Positions 1-9,284 of a stretch of DNA of 64,000 nucleotides are shown piece after piece; position 1 is the first letter of the stretch, and the number at the start of each line of letters is the position of its first letter. The DNA is taken from contig JBDIBK010000002.1 of the NCBI GenBank assembly GCA_039812845.1, positions 17,539 to 81,538 of the forward strand. Direction: 5' to 3'. Both the position numbers and the translations under genes were made by a program. Source of the stretch: JACTMJ01 sp039812845. GTDB lineage: Bacteria; Acidobacteriota; Terriglobia; Bryobacterales; Bryobacteraceae. Below the pieces are notes generated by a model. That model had not been told where the DNA came from, made no database searches, and saw only the letters and a list, made by a program, of their open reading frames with translations.

Positions 1-375
1 ATGGACGTTGGCGGGTTCGAGGAAGCCGGGCGTCTGGACGTCGACGGCCTCCACCGCTGTCATCATTCCGTCCAGGCGGCCGATATTGCCGGAGAATTTG
101 ACCAGCCATTTGCCGGGCTCCGTCGGCGCAAAACGGGCAACGAAGCGCCCCCCACCGTCCCAGAACATCGGCAGCCGGTACGTATTGATTCCCGGAGAGC
201 GGAACTCCGCGTAAAGCTCCACAGTGGCGTAAGGGTTCGGGTGCGCCGCCCGTTCTGCCGCGCTGAGTTCCAGCGCCAGGTCGCAGGGTGAATACACCGG
301 CGTGGGCGGACAGGTTGGCTGCCCGTACAGGAGCGCCGAGGCCACCAGGCAAAGCAACAACGCGCGGAGCGGCAT
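1..375 (-). CDS. Secreted DUF5060-domain protein, N-terminal part
   Basis: The frame opens at an ATG at 375 and runs off the left edge after 125 codons, so only the N-terminus is visible. It begins with a hydrophobic signal-like segment (MPLRALLLCLVASALLYGQ). A beta-rich stretch follows that resembles DUF5060, the immunoglobulin-like domain found ahead of glycoside hydrolase catalytic domains (FWDGGGRFVARFAPTEPGKW region). In that family the catalytic part follows this domain, which would lie outside the window. It reads in the same direction as the secreted oxidoreductase upstream, with a gap of about 28 bases, so co-transcription is likely. A role in extracellular polysaccharide breakdown is inferred from the family and the neighbours. 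Confidence 0.7.
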   Translation of the reverse strand, partial: MPLRALLLCLVASALLYGQPTCPPTPVYSPCDLALELSAAERAAHPNPYATVELYAEFRSPGINTYRLPMFWDGGGRFVARFAPTEPGKWLVKFSGNIGRLDGMMTAVEAVDVQTPGFLEPANVH

Positions 376-403
376 ACTCCTTAGTTTGACAGACAACCCT
401 TGC

Positions 404-1495
404 CTACTTGAGGGGAAGCGCCACCGGCTTGCCCGTCTTCACCGACAGCTTCGCCGCATCGATGATCTCATTCACACCCACATTGAAGTCCATGGACGTC
501 ATGCCTTCCGGCTCTTTTCCGGAGCGGATGCAATCGAGCATGTAGGCGATCGGCTCCAGGCGGTTGGCCGGCAATCCCGGATCGGGAAGAATCTGCTCCG
601 GTCCGCGGCTGGGCCGGAAGGTCGCCTTCTCGCGGTCCGCCGCCAGGCTCCCCTTGAGCCCAAAGAGTTCCACTTGCTGAAAACTGCGCGGCAGATCCCA
701 GCTTGCTTCGAGCAGGGCGACGCCGCTTTTGTAGCTCAGCATTATCGTGGCACTGTCTTCCACCTTGGGGAACTCATTCGGGCGGAGGTGGATGGCATGG
801 GCGAAGACAGATTGGGGCCGCCCCAGATACATGAGGCTCCAGAGCGCGTTGTAGCAGCCGAAATCCATCAGAGCGCCGGCGCCGTTCTTTTCCGGATCGG
901 TCAGCCAGTTGAAGAAGAACTTGTTGAGCCCGGTGGGTCCGCCGGGGCCCCCGTGCCCTACAATTCCGTGCAGCCGCCAGACGGTGCCGAGCTCGCCCGA
1001 ATCGAGCTTCGTCTTGAGCGCGTGCATGGTGGGCCACCATGCCATCTGGTAATTGGTCATCACTTTGATGCCGTTCTTCCGGGCGAGATCGCGGATCTTC
1101 ACCGCGTCCTTGTAAGTGGAAGCAAGCGGCTTCTCAAAAATCACGTTCACTTTGCGCGGGGCGCAGTATTCCACAATCTCCAGATGGCGATTGTTCTCCA
1201 CGAAGGCCCACACCACCAGGGGCTTCTTCTCTTCGATCAGCTTCTTGTAATCGGAATACACGAGGTCGCGGCTCAGCCCGCGCTTTACCGCTTCATCGAT
1301 CAGCGCGGGTTCCGTTTCGGCAACGCCAACGAGTTTGGCGGGGTCGCCTTTCACCATCTTGCCGAACTGGCCCCACACGTGGGAGTGCACCATGCCAATC
1401 ACGGCGATGGTGGGCTCCTGCGCACACGCCGGGAAGACACAAGAAACAACTGCCAGAATTAGCGCCGCGAGTGGCCGGGAGATCATCGTTCGCAC
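404..1495 (-). CDS. Secreted Gfo/Idh/MocA-family oxidoreductase
   Basis: This 363-residue protein has the two-domain Gfo/Idh/MocA plan: an N-terminal Rossmann NAD(P)-binding region starting at TIAVIG near residue 29, an EKPLAST segment typical of the catalytic hinge of the family, and a C-terminal alpha/beta substrate domain. A signal peptide (MRTMISRPLAALILAVVSC...ACAQ) precedes the Rossmann fold, implying export. Exported members are common in sugar-degrading bacteria and usually carry the nicotinamide cofactor through the membrane. The usual GxGxxG is changed here to GMVHSHVWG, a departure shared by some GFO relatives. The substrate is probably a sugar or sugar derivative but cannot be read from the sequence. 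The gene shares direction with the DUF5060 protein just downstream. Confidence 0.85.
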   Translation of the reverse strand: MRTMISRPLAALILAVVSCVFPACAQEPTIAVIGMVHSHVWGQFGKMVKGDPAKLVGVAETEPALIDEAVKRGLSRDLVYSDYKKLIEEKKPLVVWAFVENNRHLEIVEYCAPRKVNVIFEKPLASTYKDAVKIRDLARKNGIKVMTNYQMAWWPTMHALKTKLDSGELGTVWRLHGIVGHGGPGGPTGLNKFFFNWLTDPEKNGAGALMDFGCYNALWSLMYLGRPQSVFAHAIHLRPNEFPKVEDSATIMLSYKSGVALLEASWDLPRSFQQVELFGLKGSLAADREKATFRPSRGPEQILPDPGLPANRLEPIAYMLDCIRSGKEPEGMTSMDFNVGVNEIIDAAKLSVKTGKPVALPLK

Positions 1496-1726
1496 CTCTT
1501 GTATATCGGGAAGTTCTTGGACTGGGATTCATTTTCTCACTTTTTCGGATCGCCCCTGAACGTTCCGCAGTCTGAAGAGAGATCCGGGGCTTTCTTCTCG
1601 AGAGCCGCGACGGATCCGGCGCTCGAAGTTCCAGTACCGATCATTTTGACTGGAAAGGTGGTAGAGTAAGTCCCAAGTTTTTGTTCCTTGGCCATCGTTT
1701 CACTGGGAAGGGCAAGAGAGGTCTCT

Positions 1727-4700
1727 ATGAAGATCAGCCTCGGTGTCTTGGCGATTTTGCTTTTGCCGGCGGTGCCGCTGCACGCTGCCGGGGGTGGGGA
1801 ACAGGGGGCGCAATCCGCCGCCGCAACGAATCCGCAAGAGCGGGCGCGGACGCCGCGAGAGTCGCAGGGCACGGTCCCGCGGGATGCGGCAACGGCGCGC
1901 AGCCTTGCCGCGCTGCTGGACCGCTATGCCGCGCCGGGGCGCTTCGCCGCTTATGAGCGGTACTGGGATTTGCTCGGGCCGAACGGCGCGGATGAGGAGA
2001 AACGCAGCGCCCTCCGCAGGCTGGTGGTGCTGAGCCTTGAGGAGCGCAAGCCGGAGCAGACCGAGAAGTATCTGGCGCTGTACCGGCAGGCGGGCGGAAC
2101 TGACCTTGCCCTGCCGGATCCTCCCACCGGCAATACGCCGTCTCTGTACGGAACCATCGAGATCCCCGGCCCCTTGGCCGCCTTCGCGCGGATGGCCGCG
2201 CTCGCCCCCGATGTTGCGCCGGAGCTGCTGCTGAGCGCGCTGGCACGCAACATCTCGATTTCCGGTTACCGCTCCATGGGTCCGGAGGGCGGCATGCAGG
2301 AAACGGAGTATCTGCGGCTGGTCTTCCGGTATCTGCAGCAAGCCCAGGACCTCACCAAACTCGCGGGCGAGGGGAACGCGCTGCGCATCGGCGAGTGCGA
2401 ATCCGCCGAAACCGGCGAATTGCTGAAAATTCTCGGATACCGGATGCGCGGCGGATGCGGCGGAGACCTGGTGCTGGAGACCGTCAACCCCACCAAGGCC
2501 TTCATCACGGTGGATTCCGGCTTTCCGCTGGCCGATCTGGAGCAGGCGCTGCGCACGAACCGCCCCTTCAGCTACGATATGACTCCCACGAAGGTCCCGA
2601 TCCTCTACGGGACGGATTATTGGGCTCTGAGCGACCCCAAGAAGGAGAAATCGCCGATCCAGATGCTTCTCTCGGATCCAGCCTTGTGCCGCCTCTACCT
2701 CAGCCTCGCCAAGCTGGAAACCAATACCGCCGAGATCATCCGCAAGGATATTGAACTGGAGAAACTGCGGGCTTTCTCGCACGTGATCGATTTCTACGGC
2801 GCGATGTTCCATGTGGAGAACGGCAGAGTGGTGACGCCGGGCGGCGCGAAGGCGCAAGCCAAGTGGGAGAAGCTCGTCGGCGCTTCCGTGAGCAAACCCT
2901 CCGAGTTCTTCATGAAATTGATTTCTTCGGACGACGGCTGGCTGGCGTGCTACTACGACGCGCTGTATCGCATCGAAGGTCCGGCGAAGGAATACCTTAC
3001 CGAACCAGAAAGAATGGAGCGCTTCTACGAGGCCCTGCGCGGAAAAATTACCAGCCCTGGGCCGGCCCGGCCGGTGTTTCGCGCCAATACCGATATGCTG
3101 ATCTTCACGCATCGGCTGAGGCTCGATCCCGATGGCCGGCCGCACATACCGGGCACGCTCGCCGTCTGGAAGGAACTGTTCGCGGACAAGAAATTTGTCG
3201 AAGACCGGCGGCTTCGCAGAGCCGCGCCGGGGTGGCGGGATGCCGACGATCTGATCGCGGCGCTTTTCGGGCTCAGCCGCAGCTATGTGGAGAACCTTCC
3301 GCTGCGGATGTTTATCGCAACCAGCGAAATGAACCGGCTGCGGGATCGCCCCTTGGAGCCCGCCACGGTGCAACTGCTGCTGAACGAATACCATACTCTG
3401 CGCAGCCAGTATTCCCTGCTGACGGAATCGCCGCAATTGAGCGACGAGGCCATCCGCCAGTTCGTGGAGACCGCGCTCGCAACCCAGAAGATCCGCAATG
3501 AAGAACTCCGGGCCGACACCGCCGGATCCCTTCAGGGCCTTCTCGGCCTCTGGCAGATTTACACGCGTCACGGAATCCTTCGCGGTCCGGATGTCGACAG
3601 CACGTTCCGGAAGATTCTGGAATCGGTCGGGAAGCCCGAGAATGAAGCTCAGCTCTTCGCGAATGCGCGGAAGGGCGTTCAGGATCTCCTTACGGCAACG
3701 GGCGGAGCTGGCAGCGCCGATCCGCAGAAGCACCTCGTGAACCTGCTGGCGGGGGTGCAAAATGCCGACGATCCGGAAGTTTTGGCGAAGCAGACGCAGA
3801 CGATCAACACGATCGTGGATGCGCAGAATCTGCTCACGCTCACGGACCTATTCACGCTTGACGACCAGTTGCAGGGCGCGGCCTCAGGCGGGGCAATCGA
3901 TACCACGCTCGTGAACCGGCTCACTTCGCAGATTGGCCGGATTCAATCCGCGCGCGCCTCCCTGAGCGCGGACGAAAAGAACGCGCTGAGCTTTGGCCGC
4001 ATCGCGGAGCAGCATGTCGAACACGAGCGAAAAGTTCGGCTGCGGGCGGAGGTGGATAAGAACTCCAACTCGCCCGAGAAAATGCTGGCGCTGCGCGAGG
4101 AACTGGCCCCGCACCTGCGGGATACGCTGGTGGGCCTGGTCTATGCCCATTACGCGCCGCCGGGCGGGCAGATCTTGCTCACAAACAGCCAGTTCGTTCG
4201 CTATCACGATTTCTCCGGATTGCCGGGCACCGATTACAGTTGGGCGCCCACGGAGGTCGCGGGAGTCGGCTGGTCCGCCACGTCCGGTGGCCGGCTGATG
4301 GGTTCCCTGAGCGAATTGCCGTATGCCCTGGCCCAGGCGGAACAGAATTTTCTGGTTCCGGACAGGGAGCAGGCGCTGATCTGGGGAGATCTTGTTCCCC
4401 AGGTGCTGCTGACGGCAACCGTGCCCCGCTGGTGGAACGTGAGCCCTTCGCAAGTGCATTATGTGGCGCTATTGCAGCGCGCGGGCAAGAGCCTGCTGGC
4501 GGAAGCGGTGGTGGATGCCGCGGTGCGCGGGCAGGTGATGAACTCGCTCGACCACTGCTCAAATCCGCATCGCGTTTCCGAAGTGCGGCGAGCCATCCAG
4601 CGCAGGGACCCGAACGCGGCGACGGAACTGCTGATGCCGTCGGAGCTCTTTCGCGTCGGCCTCGACGTGCTGGCCGCGAACCAGACGCTGCAATCCCCCA

Positions 4701-5098
4701 TCTACACGGAGATTCGCAGCCTTCAGCAATCCGATCCAACGGTGAAGATGGACACCATCAGCGATCTATTCGGTTCCCCGAAACCGGCGCTGACGCACTC
4801 CTACCGTCCCGAGTTGCTCGGCCTTCGCACCATGCCAACCATGATGGGTTACTCCAGCCGCTTGATGGCGGAGACATGGGAATCGGGCGCGCTTTACTGG
4901 GCGGAGATTTCCGACCGCCTGGAGATGAAGCCGGAGGAATTGAACATCTCCATTCCGGAATGGACCCGGGAAACCATCGAAGGTATTTTCGCCACGCACC
5001 TGGAAGACTGGCCCGCGCTCTTGCGGTCCATGCGCCGGGTGGGCGAGAGCAAGGTGAACGGGAACTCGGAAAGCACGCCCATGGGCGGGGGGCAATAG
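1727..5098 (+). CDS. Large secreted protein of unknown function (1123 residues)
   Basis: I chose the ATG at 1727 because it gives a clean signal peptide (MKISLGVLAILLLPAVPLHAA) and has a purine-rich AAGAGAGG ribosome site just upstream; a further in-frame ATG at 1688 would bury the signal. After the signal the protein is long, mostly helical and hydrophilic, without transmembrane segments, cysteine motifs or a repeat that I can see. I recognise no domain. It lies 57 bases ahead of a VWFA-related secreted protein in the same direction, so the two probably form a unit acting in the periplasm or at the surface. A solenoid or scaffold role is possible, but this is a guess. Confidence 0.75.
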   Translation: MKISLGVLAILLLPAVPLHAAGGGEQGAQSAAATNPQERARTPRESQGTVPRDAATARSLAALLDRYAAPGRFAAYERYWDLLGPNGADEEKRSALRRLVVLSLEERKPEQTEKYLALYRQAGGTDLALPDPPTGNTPSLYGTIEIPGPLAAFARMAALAPDVAPELLLSALARNISISGYRSMGPEGGMQETEYLRLVFRYLQQAQDLTKLAGEGNALRIGECESAETGELLKILGYRMRGGCGGDLVLETVNPTKAFITVDSGFPLADLEQALRTNRPFSYDMTPTKVPILYGTDYWALSDPKKEKSPIQMLLSDPALCRLYLSLAKLETNTAEIIRKDIELEKLRAFSHVIDFYGAMFHVENGRVVTPGGAKAQAKWEKLVGASVSKPSEFFMKLISSDDGWLACYYDALYRIEGPAKEYLTEPERMERFYEALRGKITSPGPARPVFRANTDMLIFTHRLRLDPDGRPHIPGTLAVWKELFADKKFVEDRRLRRAAPGWRDADDLIAALFGLSRSYVENLPLRMFIATSEMNRLRDRPLEPATVQLLLNEYHTLRSQYSLLTESPQLSDEAIRQFVETALATQKIRNEELRADTAGSLQGLLGLWQIYTRHGILRGPDVDSTFRKILESVGKPENEAQLFANARKGVQDLLTATGGAGSADPQKHLVNLLAGVQNADDPEVLAKQTQTINTIVDAQNLLTLTDLFTLDDQLQGAASGGAIDTTLVNRLTSQIGRIQSARASLSADEKNALSFGRIAEQHVEHERKVRLRAEVDKNSNSPEKMLALREELAPHLRDTLVGLVYAHYAPPGGQILLTNSQFVRYHDFSGLPGTDYSWAPTEVAGVGWSATSGGRLMGSLSELPYALAQAEQNFLVPDREQALIWGDLVPQVLLTATVPRWWNVSPSQVHYVALLQRAGKSLLAEAVVDAAVRGQVMNSLDHCSNPHRVSEVRRAIQRRDPNAATELLMPSELFRVGLDVLAANQTLQSPIYTEIRSLQQSDPTVKMDTISDLFGSPKPALTHSYRPELLGLRTMPTMMGYSSRLMAETWESGALYWAEISDRLEMKPEELNISIPEWTRETIEGIFATHLEDWPALLRSMRRVGESKVNGNSESTPMGGGQ

Positions 5099-5155
5099 AG
5101 TTACGGAACAGGAAGCGGTCATGCGCGGTCACAATTCAAAACACGGGAAATCGTC

Positions 5156-6157
5156 ATGAACATGAAGCTGCTGCTGGGACTTATGCTTATCGCCGGATTG
5201 GCGCTGCCCGTGCGGGCACAGGAAAGCGATCCGGTGTTTCGGGTGGACACCAATCTCGTGGTGCTCACCTTCACCGTCACCGATGGCAAAGGGCGCTACG
5301 TGAACGGGCTGAAGCCTTCGGAGTTTCGCATTCTGGAAGACGGCATCGTTCAGAAGATCGCGACGTTCTCGGAAGGGAACCTCCCGGCGATGCGGGTGAA
5401 ACAGGATGGCGGCCTGGAGCCGATCGTGCCCGTGAGAGCGGCCGGCCCCGCGCCGACGGGCAGAGCGGAATCGTTCGCGGACACCCTCGCCGGCACGAAC
5501 GTGTTTGTGCTGTTTGACACGTCCAACTATATGTATCGCGGCTTCGTATACGCCTCGGATGCCGTCGCGGATTTCATCCGTGGTCTGGACGATGCGGATT
5601 CCGTGGCGATTTACACCTTCAGCCGGAATCTCTCGCGCGCCACCAGCCTCACCCGCAACCGCAACGAAGCCATCCGCGGATTGCGGAGCGCCGTCGTGGG
5701 CGATGACGCCGCGCTGTACAATGGCCTGCTGCTCACGCTTCGCGACGCCGCGAAAGTGCCTGGACGGAAAGTGGTGATCGTCTTCTCCAACGGCCCCGAC
5801 AGTGCCAGCATGGTTGCGCCCGACGATGTCCGCCGGGTGGCGGAAGAAGAGGGCATTCCGCTCTATGTCATCTCCACCGCCGAGGCCAACCAGGACCGGA
5901 TTTCCACGAACGTCTTCCGGCGCATCGCCGAGCGCACGGGCGGCCAGGCCTATTTCGCCCGCAGTTGGCAGAAGCAAGTGGAAGCCTTTGAGGCCATCCG
6001 GGAGGATCTGGGAAACTCCTACACCATCACCTACTACCCGCAGGTGAACCCGAACATGGAATTCCGGGAAATCACCGTGGAACTGGCGCCGGACCCGCAG
6101 GGCAAGCGGTTCAAGATTCGCGCACGCCCTGGGTACAAGCCGCGGCCGGGTTCGTAG
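5156..6157 (+). CDS. VWFA-related secreted protein, acidobacterial type
   Basis: The 333-residue product has a signal peptide (MNMKLLLGLMLIAGLALPVRAQ). A short beta domain follows (VVLTFTVTDGKGRYVNGL, then F.ILEDG), and then a von Willebrand factor A domain beginning at NVFVLFDTSNYMYRG near residue 115. This architecture matches the VWFA-related family that is greatly expanded in Acidobacteriota. The MIDAS-like motif is DTSNY rather than DxSxS, so metal-dependent ligand binding may be altered. Such proteins are thought to mediate extracytoplasmic protein contacts, but the partner is unknown; the large secreted protein just upstream is the obvious candidate. An alternative start two codons in (5162) is equally possible. 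Confidence 0.9.
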   Translation: MNMKLLLGLMLIAGLALPVRAQESDPVFRVDTNLVVLTFTVTDGKGRYVNGLKPSEFRILEDGIVQKIATFSEGNLPAMRVKQDGGLEPIVPVRAAGPAPTGRAESFADTLAGTNVFVLFDTSNYMYRGFVYASDAVADFIRGLDDADSVAIYTFSRNLSRATSLTRNRNEAIRGLRSAVVGDDAALYNGLLLTLRDAAKVPGRKVVIVFSNGPDSASMVAPDDVRRVAEEEGIPLYVISTAEANQDRISTNVFRRIAERTGGQAYFARSWQKQVEAFEAIREDLGNSYTITYYPQVNPNMEFREITVELAPDPQGKRFKIRARPGYKPRPGS

Positions 6158-6199
6158 GAATCGCCGGAAGCTGCCCGTTTCGATGTTCCCTTCCTACCG

Positions 6200-6225
6200 G
6201 GATCGGCGGCTGCCGCCGCCGATCC
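6200..6225. terminator. Strong hairpin between convergent genes
   Basis: A perfect 11-base inverted repeat (GGATCGGCGGC / GCCGCCGATCC) with a four-base loop lies between the convergent VWFA and anti-sigma-like genes. There is no T-run on either side, so it is a candidate bidirectional terminator or mRNA 3' stabiliser rather than a classical intrinsic terminator. Confidence 0.45.
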
Positions 6226-6243
6226 GCCTGGGGCCGGCAGCCT

Positions 6244-6564
6244 TCACTCGGGGAGTTGCGAACGCCGCGCCAGCACCCTCTCATACGCTTCCACCATGCG
6301 GGACTTTGTGCCTTCCGAAAGCGGTGCCGGCGACTGCTCCAGCCCAAATTCGTGGCACAGCTTCACCGTCGTCTTGAGACTCTCAATGAACTCCAGGCAC
6401 GGCGGGCAGCCCTGCATCTCGATCCTCAACTGCTCAAGTTCCTCGGCCGTGATATTGACGTCGAGCGATTCCCCCAGCCGTTGCTCCAGCGGCGCGCATC
6501 CGCCATCCCCGTTCGCGGTCGCGTTTCCCGGCCGGTTTCCCGCCCCTTCGATTGCTTCTTCCAT
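6244..6564 (-). CDS. Small ZAS-like protein, putative anti-sigma factor
   Basis: This 106-residue protein lies 44 bases downstream of an ECF sigma factor gene, the standard place for its anti-sigma factor. The pattern Cys23, an acidic helix (ITAEELEQLR), Cys53-x2-Cys56 and Cys70-His71 follows the zinc anti-sigma (ZAS/RsrA-like) layout. The family's usual histidine four residues before the first paired cysteine is a glutamate here (EMQGCPPC). There is no transmembrane segment, so it would be a soluble cytoplasmic regulator, perhaps redox- or metal-responsive. I start it at the ATG at 6564; a longer open frame upstream overlaps the sigma gene and has implausible composition. The anti-sigma role is inferred from position and motif spacing. 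Confidence 0.7.
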   Translation of the reverse strand: MEEAIEGAGNRPGNATANGDGGCAPLEQRLGESLDVNITAEELEQLRIEMQGCPPCLEFIESLKTTVKLCHEFGLEQSPAPLSEGTKSRMVEAYERVLARRSQLPE

Positions 6565-6608
6565 ACAACTTCCCTCACCGCGCCATCCCCCGGCGCTTGG
6601 ATACGTCT

Positions 6609-7241
6609 CTAGCGTGTGAGCGTGGCCGACGCCTCCAGCAGGTGCCGGTCCAGTTTCTGCCGGATTGCCAGCCGGGCCCGGTGCAGCCGCGTCTTCACCA
6701 CGTCGATCTTCACATCCAGAATCTCCGCGGTCTCTTCCGTGTTCAGCTCCTCCACGTCCCGCAGCAGCAGAACCGAACGGTAGATCTCCGGCAGTTCCTG
6801 GATCGCCGCCGCCAGAATCTCTTTCAACTGCTTTTGCAGCATCTGGCTTTCGGGAACCTTGCTCCAATCGGCAATCTGCATCCGGACGCCGCTTCCGTCG
6901 TCCTCCGTTTGCGGGACGTAATCCTCCAAGCTGAGCTCGGTCTTCGGCGCGAACACGCTCTTGCGCCGCTTCATCAGGCAGGCATTCCGGGCGATCCGGA
7001 ACACCCAGGCCCGCACATTGCGGGCATCCTGCAGTTGATCAAAATTCTCGAAGACCTTGAGCAGCGTATCCTGCGCCACTTCCTCCGCGTCTTCCCGGTG
7101 CCCGCACATCATCAGCGTGTACTGGAAGATCTTCGATTGGAAGATGCTCACGAACTCGTCGAACGCGGCCGCGTTGCCGCGAAGCAATTCCTCGGCGAGT
7201 TCCACCTCCCGGCTCTTCGGAGATTCAACTGCGGTAGACAT
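6609..7241 (-). CDS. ECF-subfamily RNA polymerase sigma-70 factor
   Basis: About 210 residues with the two ECF regions. Region 2 (FDEFVSIFQSKIFQYTLMMCGHREDAEEVAQDTLLKVFEN, ending WVFRIARNACL) binds core polymerase and the -10 element. Region 4 (IQELPEIYRSVLLLRDVEELNTEETAEIL, then KTRLHRARLAIRQKL) recognises -35. A linker of about 40 residues separates them. The open frame begins with a GTG at 7256, but the ATG at 7241 is used here; neither has a clear Shine-Dalgarno, so the start is uncertain. It is followed by the ZAS-like gene, which should control its activity. The target regulon cannot be seen from the window. Confidence 0.93.
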   Translation of the reverse strand: MSTAVESPKSREVELAEELLRGNAAAFDEFVSIFQSKIFQYTLMMCGHREDAEEVAQDTLLKVFENFDQLQDARNVRAWVFRIARNACLMKRRKSVFAPKTELSLEDYVPQTEDDGSGVRMQIADWSKVPESQMLQKQLKEILAAAIQELPEIYRSVLLLRDVEELNTEETAEILDVKIDVVKTRLHRARLAIRQKLDRHLLEASATLTR

Positions 7242-7340
7242 AAGCGTTGGCGGCACCGGAAGGCGGCGGCGAACACACCGTCCGGTGAGACAAGCTCATT
7301 CTACCGAATCGTCCCCGACAGGCTGCCAATAGCGCTTCAG

Positions 7341-7751
7341 CTAGGCCGCTTCGACAGGCTGGCCCACCGAAACCTCAGTCCGTATCGACGGGGGATGAAG
7401 AAGCGTCGCGTGAATGAGACATTTCTCCACGGACTTCCTCACCGCCTCGCGATGGGATTCGCCCACCCCCGGCACGTCCACCTGAATCACAAAGTCATCG
7501 AGGCGCGGAGGATTCTTCGCCTTCTCCGCCGTGACCTTCACGTGCAAGCCTTCGGTGGGAAGCTGGTTGAGCTTCAGATAGTACGCGGCGTAGAAGGCCG
7601 CGCAGGTTCCCAGCGAAGAGAGCAGCAACTCGGGAGGAGTCATTCCCCCGTCGGCGCCCTTCGCCTCCAGCGGCTGGTCCGAAACCACCTTGTGGCCGCG
7701 GCATTCGGCCTCAAACTGAACGCCGCCCAAATACCTGACATTCGTCTCCAT
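7341..7751 (-). CDS. OsmC/Ohr-family peroxidase-like protein
   Basis: The 136-residue protein matches OsmC: the core SSLGTCAAFYAAYYL carries the peroxidatic Cys50, and the second family cysteine is Cys111 in EKCLIHATL. Members use this thiol pair to reduce organic hydroperoxides, and both residues are present. The ATG at 7751 is set by an AGGAG site seven bases upstream; the frame extends further upstream only as non-coding sequence. The gene is divergent from the RND efflux operon, with 148 bases between, suggesting a shared stress-responsive control region. That region contains a GGCCGG-AGA-CCGGCC hairpin at 7828-7842. Confidence 0.92.
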   Translation of the reverse strand: METNVRYLGGVQFEAECRGHKVVSDQPLEAKGADGGMTPPELLLSSLGTCAAFYAAYYLKLNQLPTEGLHVKVTAEKAKNPPRLDDFVIQVDVPGVGESHREAVRKSVEKCLIHATLLHPPSIRTEVSVGQPVEAA

Positions 7752-7899
7752 GGCGCATCTCCTGGCTCCACAGATTCGATCGATGCCCCGCAGGTGACAA
7801 ATGCCCCCGCGGAAACACGCGGCAACCGGCCGGAGACCGGCCATGTCACGTCCCCACCGGCGCTTGCATCTCCAGGACGGAAGCTGCATTGTGATAACG

Positions 7900-9276
7900 A
7901 TGAAACCAGTTCTTATTCTCTTTTTTTCTTTTCTTCCGCTGTTCGCGCAAACGCCGCCGGCCGCACCCGGCGTCGCTCCTCCCCATGGCGGCGAGCGCCT
8001 CAGCCTGCGGGAAGCCGTCAACCGCGCCCTCGGCGGGAACCCCGGCCTCGAAGCGATGCAGGCGCGGGAAAGGGAAGCGGCCAGCCGTGTGGACGCCGCG
8101 CGAAGCGGCTATCTCCCGCGCGTGAACTACCAGGAGATGGTGCAGCGGGGCAACAATCCGGTCTACGTGTTCGGCGCGCTGCTGACGCAGCGGCAGTTTG
8201 CGGAGCCGAACTTCGCCATCCCCACGCTCAACCGCCCCGATTTTCTGAACAACTTCCAGTCCATGGTCACGGTGGATCAGGTCGTGTTCAATGGCGGCCG
8301 GACCCGAAACTCGGTGAAGGCCGCCGAGATCGGGAGCCAGATGCATGCGCTTGAGACCCGCTCCTCCGAACTGCAAGTGATGCAGCGTGTGCTGGAAGCC
8401 TATTTCGGCGCAAAGCTTGGCGAAGCGGCTTGGCGCGCGGCGGAAGAGAGTGTCCGCAGCGCGGAGGCCGATCTCGCGCGCGCGGAAGAGTTCCGGCGCG
8501 AAGGCATGACGACGGATTCCGATGTGCTCTCCATCCGTGTCCACCTGGCGGGCGTTCGCCAGGAAGCCATCCAGCGCCGCGCCCAACTGGAAGTGGCCCT
8601 GGCGGCATTGAACGTCGCCATGGGCGCGCCGGAAGATGCCCACTTCACGCTCACCACGCCCTTGATGGAAACAGCATACGAAGCGGCCGCGCTGGGAGAG
8701 AGCCAGAAATCCGCGGTGGAGGAGCGTCCGGAAGCGCGGCTGGCCCTCAAAGGTATGGAAGCGGCACGAATCCACGAGAAGACGGCCCGCGCCGGCTACT
8801 GGCCGGAAGTGTTCGTGCGGGGCGTGTTCGAAACGGACCGGCAGCAAGTGCTGAACAAGGGCGGCGCGAACTGGTTCTTTGGCGCCGGACTGCGCTGGAA
8901 CGTATTCGACGGAATGGAAACGAAGGCGCGCGTGGCGGAGAGCCGCCATGGCATCGACGCGGCCGAGGCCCGGCAACGCCAGGCCGCTTCCGGCGTTCGC
9001 TTCGAAGTGCGGCGGGCGTGGCTCGAATGGAACGCCGTCAAGGACCGCCTCGCATTGGCCCGTGCCAGCATCGCGGAGGCCGAGGAGAGCCTGCGCATCA
9101 CCAGGGACCGTTATGCAAACGGCCTGAGCACGGTGACGGATCTGCTGCGCACGGAAGTGGCCGTGCTCGGCGCGAAGACGGTCTATCTCTCGGCATTGTA
9201 CGAACAGCGCCTCGCGGCCACGCGCCTCGAAGCGGCCAAAGGCTCGCTCAACCCCGGTTCGCTCCTGTTTGATTGA
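7900..9276 (+). CDS. TolC-family outer-membrane efflux protein
   Basis: This 458-residue protein has a signal peptide (MKPVLILFFSFLPLFAQ) and two copies of the outer-membrane efflux protein domain, seen as long amphipathic helices with repeated Ala/Glu/Arg-rich segments (LREAVNRALGGNPGLEAMQARE; later ESLRITRDRYANGLSTVTDLL). It should form the trimeric outer-membrane channel of the RND pump encoded directly downstream. An upstream in-frame GTG at 7891 has a GGAAG seven bases ahead and is a possible alternative start, adding three residues. The next gene starts eight bases after the stop, so the genes are surely co-transcribed. Confidence 0.93.
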   Translation: MKPVLILFFSFLPLFAQTPPAAPGVAPPHGGERLSLREAVNRALGGNPGLEAMQAREREAASRVDAARSGYLPRVNYQEMVQRGNNPVYVFGALLTQRQFAEPNFAIPTLNRPDFLNNFQSMVTVDQVVFNGGRTRNSVKAAEIGSQMHALETRSSELQVMQRVLEAYFGAKLGEAAWRAAEESVRSAEADLARAEEFRREGMTTDSDVLSIRVHLAGVRQEAIQRRAQLEVALAALNVAMGAPEDAHFTLTTPLMETAYEAAALGESQKSAVEERPEARLALKGMEAARIHEKTARAGYWPEVFVRGVFETDRQQVLNKGGANWFFGAGLRWNVFDGMETKARVAESRHGIDAAEARQRQAASGVRFEVRRAWLEWNAVKDRLALARASIAEAEESLRITRDRYANGLSTVTDLLRTEVAVLGAKTVYLSALYEQRLAATRLEAAKGSLNPGSLLFD

Positions 9277-9284
9277 GGACATTC

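Noticed and set aside
1646..1672. TTGACT and a -10-like TAAGTC upstream of the large secreted protein
   Set aside because: The spacer of 15 bases and the poor -10 make this promoter unconvincing.
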